Shown: piece after piece, positions 50,469-58,544 of the stretch
Numbering within the stretch: the first letter of the stretch is position 1
How the letters are laid out: the number at the start of each line of letters is the position of its first letter
Assembly: GCF_003228315.1 (NCBI RefSeq)
Contig: NZ_CP029693.1
Span: 186,001 to 250,000, forward strand
Reading direction: 5' to 3'
Length of the DNA stretch: 64,000 nt
Source: Pseudomonas putida
GTDB taxonomy: Bacteria > Pseudomonadota > Gammaproteobacteria > Pseudomonadales > Pseudomonadaceae
Made by a program: the position numbers and the translations under genes
The notes under the pieces: generated by a model
Seen by the model: the letters and a program-made list of their open reading frames with translations, nothing else
Databases searched by the model: none
Told to the model about the DNA's origin: nothing

Positions 50469-51404
50469 TCACGAAGCCTTGAGCAGCGTCCTGAACCGCG
50501 CATAGAGGTAGCGCAGGGTCGGTTTGCCATGGAAGAAAATCAGGGTCTGCCAGGAGTGGCCGAGCATCTGCCCGAACACCTTGATCACCTGCGCATGATC
50601 GCCACGCCGTGAAAAGGCATTGAGGAATTCGGCATGGTTGGCCAGCACGAAATGAATGCGCTGCTGCCGGGTCAAACGTTCGCCGTAGCGGGCCAGGTAC
50701 AGCTCGATGAATTTGACTTTGTAGGGGTAGTACTTCTGCGGTTGCGCGGTGATGTTGCCGTCGGCCACGGCGCGCCTGAGCAGAATCTGCGGCACGGTAT
50801 GGATCTCCCAACTCTCGGCGATCCGGGTCCAGAGCAGACGGTCCTCGGCGAAGCGCAGGGATTGATCGAAACCGCCCAGCGCGCAGACCACCTCGCGCAC
50901 CACCAGCACGCCGGACGTGCCGTTGATGACGTTCTCGCGGATGAAATCGGCAAAGTGATTGCCATCTTTGCGCCGCTCTTCCAGCTGCTGCCGGCCGTCG
51001 CTGAACACACTCATCTGGTAGCAATCGATCAGACCCACCGCGTGGCCCCGGGCGGTCAGGCGGTCATACAGCGCCAGCTGTTTTTCCAGCTTCTGCGGAT
51101 GCCATTGATCATCGGCATCGAGGAACGCAATGAAGGTTTCCTCGGCGGCAAAGATACCCCGGTTGCGCGCGCAGGCGGGGCCCTGGTTGGCTTGCTGCAA
51201 CAGGGTCAGTCGAAAGGGCGCGGCAAAGTCCCTGACCCGCTGCGCACAGTCGTCGCTGGAGCCGTCGTCGATCACGATCACCCGATCCGGCTGGCGGGTT
51301 TGCAGGGTCAGGGAGGCCAGGGTTTTTTCAATGGTGCTGGCGGCGTTGTACATCGGAATGACCACGCACACCGACGCCGGCGCAGAAGGCTTGTGTCTCA
51401 GCAT
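50469..51404 (-). CDS. Family 2 glycosyltransferase
   Basis: A 311-residue GT-A fold enzyme: SVCVVIPMYNAASTIEKTLA, the nucleotide motif RVIVIDDGSSDD, FIAFLDADDQW (DxD) and ED-containing LRFAEDRLLW. It adds one sugar to the lipid-linked repeat unit; donor unknown. ATG 51404 with AAGGAG and a 7-base overlap with the polymerase gene. Confidence 0.88.
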   Translation of the reverse strand: MLRHKPSAPASVCVVIPMYNAASTIEKTLASLTLQTRQPDRVIVIDDGSSDDCAQRVRDFAAPFRLTLLQQANQGPACARNRGIFAAEETFIAFLDADDQWHPQKLEKQLALYDRLTARGHAVGLIDCYQMSVFSDGRQQLEERRKDGNHFADFIRENVINGTSGVLVVREVVCALGGFDQSLRFAEDRLLWTRIAESWEIHTVPQILLRRAVADGNITAQPQKYYPYKVKFIELYLARYGERLTRQQRIHFVLANHAEFLNAFSRRGDHAQVIKVFGQMLGHSWQTLIFFHGKPTLRYLYARFRTLLKAS

Positions 51405-52738
51405 GGGCTTTTCTCCTTGGGTACGACCCTGGCGGTTGCGCCGGTGAAGACATTGCGTTGCGTCGGCGTTTGCGACCCCGCGCGTTGGCTGGCAACACCG
51501 ACCCTGGCGTGCTGATGCCGGAAGGACAGGGCCAGGATGCAGAACACCAGGAACTCGGCGGAGCGGTAGTTGGGGATCACATACGCCACGTAATTGGTGA
51601 CGACGAACAGACCGATGATCACCAGGGCACTGGCGCGGTACTGCGCCGACTGGTTCGCCGTCACCGCGCGGTATTGCTTGACCAGCGCTTCGCCCAGCAT
51701 CAACCCCAGCGCCGTCAGTTGCACCACGCCGCCGTTGAGCAGGGTTTCCATGTAGCCGCTGTGGGCGTTGCCGATGTAGCCCCAACGGGCAATGAACCCG
51801 TCGGCATCGGTGCTGGACCAGAAGGCGCCGAAGCCGTAGCCCCGAAGCATCTGGGCATCGATGAAGGGGCTCAGCAGCTCCCAGATCTGCATGCGGTCGG
51901 TGAGTGTCGGATCACGCCCCAGCATTTCCAGCAGCAACGTGTAGTTGCCGTAGAGAAACGCGCAGATCAGCCCGTACAGCACCGTGGCGGCAAAGAACGC
52001 CAGCACTGAGCGGTTGATGCGCAGGCGGATCATCGTCAGGAAATACCAGTAGCTCGCCGCGCCTGCGCAAATCAGCGCCAGTCCGGTGGCGGACTGCGCC
52101 AGCCCGATGGCCACCAGCGAGCACAAGGCGCTGAACATCGCCCAGGGATTGCGCCGGCGGATCATCGGCAGCAACAACACGATGGCGATGGCGTTGATCC
52201 GCGCGCCGGCGTTTTTTTCCGGGAAGATGCCCTTGAACGCACCGTCGCGAATGCCCCCGGAAATGAAGGCGATGTCCGGCAGGATCACGGCACAGATCAG
52301 CCCGATGAACGCGGCGACGCCGATGGTGCAGCCGAGCACGAAGCTGATTTTTTCCAGGCTGTAGTTGTAGGCGATGTAGCCACCAAAAAACACCACGCTC
52401 ATCAACGCGACAAAGCGCTTGAGGCTGAGCATCGGGTCCTGGGACCAGCTGATCGACGCGGCGACGCACAGCACGAACAGCAGGAAAAAGGCGTTCTGCC
52501 GGTAGAAGGTCTTGCTCAGGAAGACTTTGTGGCGGATGAAGAAAAACAGCGGCACCAGCAAGGTGATCAGCCCGCAGACCTGATTAACCAGGTTGCCCTC
52601 CAGGTCACGCTGGGCGTCATCCAGGCTCGATGCGCCGCCCAGTCCGCTGAAAAAAGCGATCACCTGCATGTAAAACAGCACGCCGAACAAGGCGAACAGA
52701 TCGCGCAGCGTGTTGTACCGGACGGGCAGTGAGTTCAT
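51398..52738 (-). CDS. O-antigen ligase/Wzy-type polymerase
   Basis: A 446-residue protein with about ten membrane helices and the Wzy_C/O-antigen ligase signature region in the large periplasmic loop (LRGYGFGAFWSS, GYIGNAHSGYMETLLNGG). Position in a Wzx/Wzc operon argues for polymerase rather than WaaL ligase. It joins repeat units in the periplasm, with chain length set by the Wzc-like kinase. Start overlaps the GT4 stop by 4 bases (ATGA). Confidence 0.86.
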   Translation of the reverse strand: MNSLPVRYNTLRDLFALFGVLFYMQVIAFFSGLGGASSLDDAQRDLEGNLVNQVCGLITLLVPLFFFIRHKVFLSKTFYRQNAFFLLFVLCVAASISWSQDPMLSLKRFVALMSVVFFGGYIAYNYSLEKISFVLGCTIGVAAFIGLICAVILPDIAFISGGIRDGAFKGIFPEKNAGARINAIAIVLLLPMIRRRNPWAMFSALCSLVAIGLAQSATGLALICAGAASYWYFLTMIRLRINRSVLAFFAATVLYGLICAFLYGNYTLLLEMLGRDPTLTDRMQIWELLSPFIDAQMLRGYGFGAFWSSTDADGFIARWGYIGNAHSGYMETLLNGGVVQLTALGLMLGEALVKQYRAVTANQSAQYRASALVIIGLFVVTNYVAYVIPNYRSAEFLVFCILALSFRHQHARVGVASQRAGSQTPTQRNVFTGATARVVPKEKSPC

Positions 52739-53847
52739 GGCTGCGGACTCCCGAGCAAGGCGTGCAGATAGGTCTTCACTGCCCGCGCATTCATGAAGCG
52801 GGCGGCGGCGTCGATGCGTGCCTGGCGCCGTGTATCGATCGGCGCGCCGAGCTGATCACTGATCGCCAGCGCCAGCGCCCCGGGGTCATCCACCGGCACC
52901 AGCGGTGCGACTGCGCCATCCTGCAGAATGTCCTGCGGACCATGGGGGCAGCGAGTGGCAACCACCGGGGTGCCGGTGGCCAGGGCTTCGACCAGTGCGT
53001 TCGGGCTGCCTTCGAAGCGCGACGAGAGCACAAAACAGTCGGCCGCCGCGACTTGCGCCATAGGATCGCCGGTAAAGCCCGGTAGGTCGACCCGATCGGC
53101 GACGGCCAGCGCGCGGGCCTGATCGAGCAAGCGTTCCCTGAGCGTGCCTTCACCGAAGATGATCAAGCGCGTGGTGCGATCCGGCAGCCGGGCGAAGGCA
53201 TCGATCAGCGTGTCAAAACCCTTCTGCTGGGCCAGGCGTCCCACGGCAACCACCACCGGTGTGGTTTTGTTCTTGAGCCACGGATGCTCGGGCATCGACG
53301 GAGGGCGGTCGTGGAAGTCGTTGTCCAGCACCGGGTTGTCGGCCACCGTGACATCGCGCTGGCGGGCGATGGTGGTTTGCACCAGATCCTCGGCCACCCC
53401 CCGTGACACGCAGATCACCGGGTTGGGGATCAGCCGGTACAGCAGCGGCGCCAGCTCGTAGGCCAGTCGTACCCGCAGTGACGGGTTGACATGCTTGTCA
53501 TGGGAAAACGCGTTGCGCTCACTCACATGCAGGCGCGACAGGGTGCCGGACAGCGCGGCGGCGGCAATCGCGATCACGTTGACGTGGGTGAGGGCGGCCA
53601 GCTGCGCATCGAAGCGATTGCGCCGCAGAAATCGCGCCAGCGCCGGCACGGCATTCGCGCTGCGCCCGCTTTGCAGTTCGACCTGCCTGACGCGAGGGTC
53701 CAGGCTCCCGGCATGCACACCGCCACCGGTGAGCATCAACAGCGTCACCTCGACGCCCGCATCGGCCATGGCACCGGCCAGGCGCGCCATCATCTTCTCG
53801 GCACCGCCCGCGCTCAGGTCATGCAGGATGATCAGCAGCTTCTTCAT
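52735..53847 (-). CDS. Family 4 glycosyltransferase
   Basis: A 370-residue GT-B enzyme of the GT4 type: N-domain KLLIILHDLSAGGAEKMMAR, C-domain VVAVGRLAQQKGFDTLIDAF and the donor-site EX7E in SRFEGSPNALVEALATGTP. The ATG at 53847 is chosen because it forms an ATGA overlap with the upstream fusion gene; MEP at 53856 would overlap by more. Retaining transferase of the repeat-unit assembly; sugar not known. Confidence 0.9.
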   Translation of the reverse strand: MKKLLIILHDLSAGGAEKMMARLAGAMADAGVEVTLLMLTGGGVHAGSLDPRVRQVELQSGRSANAVPALARFLRRNRFDAQLAALTHVNVIAIAAAALSGTLSRLHVSERNAFSHDKHVNPSLRVRLAYELAPLLYRLIPNPVICVSRGVAEDLVQTTIARQRDVTVADNPVLDNDFHDRPPSMPEHPWLKNKTTPVVVAVGRLAQQKGFDTLIDAFARLPDRTTRLIIFGEGTLRERLLDQARALAVADRVDLPGFTGDPMAQVAAADCFVLSSRFEGSPNALVEALATGTPVVATRCPHGPQDILQDGAVAPLVPVDDPGALALAISDQLGAPIDTRRQARIDAAARFMNARAVKTYLHALLGSPQP

Positions 53848-55652
53848 AGGTTCCATACCTGGTAGTAGGCCTGGGCGGCCTGACGACTGCCGTACTGGCG
53901 AACCGTTTCTTCGGCGATGCGGCCGGCCGGCATACCCGGACCCTCCGGAGTGAGGCTGTGCAGCAGTCCTTCTGCCAGCGCGGCTACATCATTGACTTTC
54001 ACCAGCCGCCCGAGCCGGCCGTGGTCGAGCAGCTCCCGGGGGCCGCTGCCACAATCGCAGGCCAGTGTCGGGGTGCCCAGGGCCAGGGCTTCGATCAGCA
54101 CAGTGGGCAGGCCTTCGTGGAAAGAGCTCAGGATCAGCAGCCGGGCGTGGCGGATCAGCGGGTAGGGATTGCTCAGGAAACCGGTGAAATGCACGCGCCC
54201 GGCGATGCCCAGGCGTTGCGCCTGTTCGGTCAGCGCGGCGTGCTCCGGGCCGTCGCCGGCAATCACCAGATCCGGCAACGACTGTTTGCCCGCCAAGGCC
54301 ATGGCGTAGGCATCGAGCAACAGATGGAAGCCCTTGGGCTGCACCAATCGCCCCACGCCCAGCCAGTAGCTGGCGGGTATCCCTGCGGGCAAGGGCGCCT
54401 GGGCGGCACTGAGCATGGCGTCGGTAATCACCGCGTTGGGGCAGTAACGGACACGTTGGCGACCCCAGGGCATCAGTTCGGCCAGGCCCTGACGCAGGCC
54501 GTTGGACACCGCCACGACCTTGCCGCTGCCGCACAGGTACAGCGCGTAGAGCAGGCGCAGGCTGGCGGGCCCGGTTTTCTGCTCGGCGCAGTCGAGGGCG
54601 GCGTGGCGGGCGTAGATGACCTTGCACTGACAACCCAGGGTGGCGAACCAGGTGCACAGATTGGCCTGTTCCTTGGCGGCGATCAGGTGGGTTACACCTT
54701 CGCGACGAATGATCCGGCGCAGCAACAGGATGGACCGCAGCAACCCTGTCAGGCCCTGGCCCGCGCCCCGGTAAACCGTCGCGCCTTCCTGCTGCGGCGT
54801 ATCGCCGTTCATGACAAAAAAGCCGACCTCGCGACCTTCGCGCAAAAATTGCCCCGCCAGGCGCTGCTGCACGCCTTCGACGCCACCGCCGGGGGTGAAG
54901 TCCTTGAGAATGAACAGGATTTTCATGCTCGCTTCCCGGCCCTCGGCGCGCAGCAAGTCAACCGCCACCTTGCGCCGGACGAACAGGGAGCACAGTCGCA
55001 AGAAGTTGCTCGGGTAGTTGAACAGGTAGCGCCTGATCGTGTGCGGCTCGCGGTACATGCGGTAGAACGCGCGCAGATGCAGGCGGTTGATGATCTCGGG
55101 GTAGTAGTTGAGGGTGGCCGTGGCTTGCTGGCGAATGAAACCGCCGCAGGTGAAGGCCACCCCGGCATATCCCAGATTCATGCCCTGCTCGACGAACTGT
55201 TCCTGCAAGCCGGCGCCCAGCCCGGTGATCAGGATGTCCGTCCCGCTGTCGCGGATGTCGGCATGAATATCCCGTGCCTGAACCTCATCGAAGTAGCCGT
55301 TGTGCGAGCCGGCGATTTTCAGGTGTGGATAGCGGTGGCGGATCTTCAGCAGGAACAGGTCCAGTTCCACTTGCCGGGCGCCGACGAAGTACACACCCAG
55401 GCCCTGTTGTTCGGCGGTGCGCAGCACCGGATCGGCAATCGAGGTGAAGTCGAAACTGACCCGCTGCACCGGCTGCCCGGTCATGCGTGACATGAAGGTC
55501 GACAGGAGCATGCCATCGCAGAAGTAGTTGATGCTGTTGTCCTCCGGGGCGTCGAGAAGACTGCCAATCGAGGCGAAATTGATGAAGGAAAACGCCTGGT
55601 TGGTCTTGAGCAGGTCGGGGCTGAACTGCTCGACCAGTTTTAGCCTGATCAT
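53844..55652 (-). CDS. WecG/TagA-type transferase fused to a GT4 glycosyltransferase
   Basis: A 602-residue two-domain protein. Residues 1-242 are a WecG/TagA/CpsF transferase (FINFASIGSLLDAPEDNS, YFCDGMLLSTFMSRMTGQP, and DILITGLGAGLQEQFVEQ). At Met243 (nt 54926) a complete GT4 enzyme begins, KILFILKDFTPGGGVEGV, ending with GVGRLVQPKGFHLLL and HEGLPTVLIEALALGTPT. The joint REASMKIL contains an ATG preceded by GGGAAG, so the two may once have been separate genes, or the GT4 part may still start internally. Both transferases would act on the same lipid-linked unit. Confidence 0.85.
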   Translation of the reverse strand: MIRLKLVEQFSPDLLKTNQAFSFINFASIGSLLDAPEDNSINYFCDGMLLSTFMSRMTGQPVQRVSFDFTSIADPVLRTAEQQGLGVYFVGARQVELDLFLLKIRHRYPHLKIAGSHNGYFDEVQARDIHADIRDSGTDILITGLGAGLQEQFVEQGMNLGYAGVAFTCGGFIRQQATATLNYYPEIINRLHLRAFYRMYREPHTIRRYLFNYPSNFLRLCSLFVRRKVAVDLLRAEGREASMKILFILKDFTPGGGVEGVQQRLAGQFLREGREVGFFVMNGDTPQQEGATVYRGAGQGLTGLLRSILLLRRIIRREGVTHLIAAKEQANLCTWFATLGCQCKVIYARHAALDCAEQKTGPASLRLLYALYLCGSGKVVAVSNGLRQGLAELMPWGRQRVRYCPNAVITDAMLSAAQAPLPAGIPASYWLGVGRLVQPKGFHLLLDAYAMALAGKQSLPDLVIAGDGPEHAALTEQAQRLGIAGRVHFTGFLSNPYPLIRHARLLILSSFHEGLPTVLIEALALGTPTLACDCGSGPRELLDHGRLGRLVKVNDVAALAEGLLHSLTPEGPGMPAGRIAEETVRQYGSRQAAQAYYQVWNL

Positions 55653-55667
55653 TGCCTGACTCCTTGA

Positions 55668-56999
55668 TCAAAGTGTCTGTCGGCCTACGGAGTAGTAGGT
55701 GAAGCCGCGACTTTTCAGGCGCTGGGGATCGAACAGATTGCGCCCGTCAAAAATCACCGGCTGCTGCAGGCGCTCGGCGAGCAACTCGAAATCCGGGGCG
55801 CGGAACGATTGCCATTCGGTGGCGATGATCAGCGCGTCGGCGTTTTTCAAGGCCGCTTCCTTGGTACCGGTCAGCATCAGGTCATCGCGCGCACCGTAGA
55901 TACGCTGGGCTTCCTCCATGGCCTTGGGGTCAAAGGCCTGGACGCTCGCGCCGGCTTTCCACAGGGCTTCCATCAACACCCGGCTGGGGGCTTCGCGCAT
56001 GTCGTCGGTATTGGGCTTGAAGCTCAGGCCCCACAGGGCAAAGGTCTTGCCCCGCAGCGCGCCGTCGAAGTGCTCGAACACCTTTTTGAACAGCGTGTGT
56101 TTCTGTTCGTTGTTACGCGTCTCGACCGCCTTGAGCACACGGGCATCGAAGTCGACGCCGTCGGCGATGCGGATCAGCGCCTGCACATCCTTGGGAAAGC
56201 ACGAGCCGCCATAACCGAGCCCCGGATAGATGAACTGGTAGCCGATGCGCGGGTCGGAGCCGATGCCATGGCGCACCATCTCGATGTCGGCCCCGAGTTT
56301 TTCCGCGAGGTTGGCCATTTCGTTCATGAAGCTGATCTTGGTCGCCAGCATGCAGTTGGCGGCGTACTTGGTCAGTTCGGCGCTGCGGGCGTCCATGACG
56401 ACGATTTTTTCCCGGTTGCGATTGAACGGCTCGTACAGCTCGCGCATCACCGCCTCGGCGTCGGGGCTGTCGGTGCCGATGATGATCCGGTCCGGGCGCA
56501 TGCAGTCTTCGACCGCGCAACCTTCCTTGAGGAATTCCGGGTTGGACACCACATCGAACGTCAGCCCGCTGCGACCGGTATCGGCCAGCACCTGAGAGAT
56601 ATGCGCGCGCACCCGGTCGGCGGTCCCGACCGGCACGGTGGATTTGTCGACGATGATCTGGTGGCGCTGCATGTGCCGGGCGATGGTGTCCGCCACACTC
56701 AACACGTATTGCAGGTCAGCCGAGCCGTCTTCATCCGGTGGCGTGCCGACGGCGATCAGCTGCAATTGAGCGTGGTGCACGGCGGCAACCAGGTCGGTGT
56801 CGAATTGTAGCCTTCCGCTCTGGTAGTTCTCCCGTACCAGGCTTTTCAGGCCCGGTTCGTAGATCGGCAACGTGCCGTCCCGCAGCGCCTGTACCTTGCC
56901 GGCGTCGACATCCACACACAGCACGTTGTGGCCTGCTTCCGCCAGCGCCGCCCCCTGTACCAGGCCGACATAGCCAATTCCGAATACGCTCACATTCAT
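55668..56999 (-). CDS. ugd: UDP-glucose 6-dehydrogenase
   Basis: A 443-residue enzyme converting UDP-glucose to UDP-glucuronate with two NAD. Signatures: [20 protein letters not shown] at the N-terminus, [20 protein letters not shown], and the catalytic Cys in [18 protein letters not shown] lies 8 bases before ATG 56999. Supplies glucuronic acid, so the polymer is probably acidic. 47 bases downstream of the WcaJ-like gene. Confidence 0.94.
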   Translation of the reverse strand: MNVSVFGIGYVGLVQGAALAEAGHNVLCVDVDAGKVQALRDGTLPIYEPGLKSLVRENYQSGRLQFDTDLVAAVHHAQLQLIAVGTPPDEDGSADLQYVLSVADTIARHMQRHQIIVDKSTVPVGTADRVRAHISQVLADTGRSGLTFDVVSNPEFLKEGCAVEDCMRPDRIIIGTDSPDAEAVMRELYEPFNRNREKIVVMDARSAELTKYAANCMLATKISFMNEMANLAEKLGADIEMVRHGIGSDPRIGYQFIYPGLGYGGSCFPKDVQALIRIADGVDFDARVLKAVETRNNEQKHTLFKKVFEHFDGALRGKTFALWGLSFKPNTDDMREAPSRVLMEALWKAGASVQAFDPKAMEEAQRIYGARDDLMLTGTKEAALKNADALIIATEWQSFRAPDFELLAERLQQPVIFDGRNLFDPQRLKSRGFTYYSVGRQTL

Positions 57000-57046
57000 C
57001 AGGAAAATCTCCGGGCATCACGGGGTCGATCCACGTCGCCAAGGCG

Positions 57047-58438
57047 TCAGTAGATGTCTTTGGAAAACAGGGTGAAGGGCGTCTTGACCAGGATCTTGAT
57101 GTCCAGCCACAGCGACCACTGGTTGATGTAGTTGAGGTCCTGGGCGACGCGCAGCTGCATTTTTTCCACGGTCTCGGTTTCGCCCCGGTGCCCGGTGATT
57201 TGCGCCAGGCCCGTGATGCCGGGCTTGAGCCGATGGCGGGCCATGTAGGCGCGGACCTTGCCGGTGTAATAGAGGTTGTGGGTCACCGCGTGAGGGCGCG
57301 GTCCGACCAGGGCCATCTGGCCGAAGAGCACGTTGAACAGCTGCGGCAATTCGTCGATCGAGGAGCGGCGCAGGAAGCGCCCGAGCGGGGTGACGCGGTC
57401 ATCGTCGCGGGTGGCCTGGCGCACCAGCTGGTCGTCGTGCACGCGCATCGAGCGGAATTTCCAGACCTTGATGATCTGCCCGTCGTGACCGTGGCGATTC
57501 TGCTTGAACAGCACGGGGCCGGGAGAGGTGACCTTGACGGCAATCGCCACGCCCAGCAGCAGCGGGCTGAGAATCAGCAGGGCCAGCGCCGCCAGGCTGC
57601 GTTCGAGCAGGTCCTTGCACAGCAGGCTGCCGGGGTGCGAACTGATCAGGCTTTCGTTGAGGTAGATCGCCGGCATGCGTTCGATTTCGGAGATCGACTG
57701 GTTGAGCAGCACCATGCTGCCCAAGTCCGGGATCCACACCACGTCGACGTTCATGTCCAGCAAGTCGATGTACAGGGCTTCGATGAGCTCGGCCTGGGCC
57801 ATCGGCAGGACGATGTAGACGCGACGCACGTCCTGCTGCGCGATAATGTCGCGGATCTCGGCCACCCGACCGAGCAACGGCAGGACGCTGGGGGCCGGGC
57901 CCGTCAGGTCCTGGGTGGCGACAAAACCCAGGACCCGCGCATGTTCCGGCTTGATGAGCTTTCTGGCCAGCTCATCGGCGGTCGGGCAGGTGCCGATGAT
58001 GATCGAGCGACGCTGGTTGCACAGCTTGCGCGCATGGATTCTGGCCAGATAGTGCAGTGGCAGGAAGCTCGCCGCCTGCACCACGAAACCCATGATTGCC
58101 CAGACGATGATCACCTGGCGGGAGAACAGCACGCTGGTCTGGGTGATGAAGGCGATGGCCATCAGTACCGCGAGCAGGATCAGCCAGCCGGCGAGCAAGC
58201 GCCCCAGGCCGTTCAACAGGCCATGGCGCTTGTGATAGACCTGCATGGCGCTGTAGATCGGCATTGCACCGAGCACGGTCAGCGTCATCAGCAAGCGATA
58301 TTCGCTGGTCAGGTTGCCGACCCGCCAATACACCAGCAGCATCAGCAACAGGTTGATCAGCACCATCGCGCACAGCCACTGCCCCCAGAACATCAGCCCT
58401 CGGCGGTTTTCCATTTGTTGGGTTATTTGCGGTGTCAT
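57047..58438 (-). CDS. Polyprenyl-phosphate glycosylphosphotransferase (WcaJ type)
   Basis: A 463-residue initiating transferase: four N-terminal helices (LNLLLMLLVYWRV-like region), a CoA_binding-like domain and a fifth segment LAALALLILSPLLLGVAIAV leading to the catalytic bac_transf part (SPGPVLFKQNRHGHDGQIIK, WKFRSMRVHDD, STDELPQLFNVLFGQM with S replaced here as RSSIDELPQL, and GLAQITGHRGETETVEKM). It transfers a sugar-phosphate, usually glucose-1-P, onto undecaprenyl phosphate. ATG 58438 chosen; the 58465 start is possible. Confidence 0.9.
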   Translation of the reverse strand: MTPQITQQMENRRGLMFWGQWLCAMVLINLLLMLLVYWRVGNLTSEYRLLMTLTVLGAMPIYSAMQVYHKRHGLLNGLGRLLAGWLILLAVLMAIAFITQTSVLFSRQVIIVWAIMGFVVQAASFLPLHYLARIHARKLCNQRRSIIIGTCPTADELARKLIKPEHARVLGFVATQDLTGPAPSVLPLLGRVAEIRDIIAQQDVRRVYIVLPMAQAELIEALYIDLLDMNVDVVWIPDLGSMVLLNQSISEIERMPAIYLNESLISSHPGSLLCKDLLERSLAALALLILSPLLLGVAIAVKVTSPGPVLFKQNRHGHDGQIIKVWKFRSMRVHDDQLVRQATRDDDRVTPLGRFLRRSSIDELPQLFNVLFGQMALVGPRPHAVTHNLYYTGKVRAYMARHRLKPGITGLAQITGHRGETETVEKMQLRVAQDLNYINQWSLWLDIKILVKTPFTLFSKDIY

Positions 58439-58544
58439 GGGCTCAATCTCTAAACAAGAGGGCATGCGCCGGCAGGGGAGTACTGCCGGCGGGTATCGGT
58501 TCGAGTGAGGTCAAGCGTTGGCAGACAGTGCCGCTCTCCGGGGA

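Noticed and set aside
53958..55490. 510-codon plus-strand open frame
   Set aside because: Antisense shadow of the WecG-GT4 and GT4 genes in GC-rich DNA; no domain content, and the minus-strand proteins have clear motifs.
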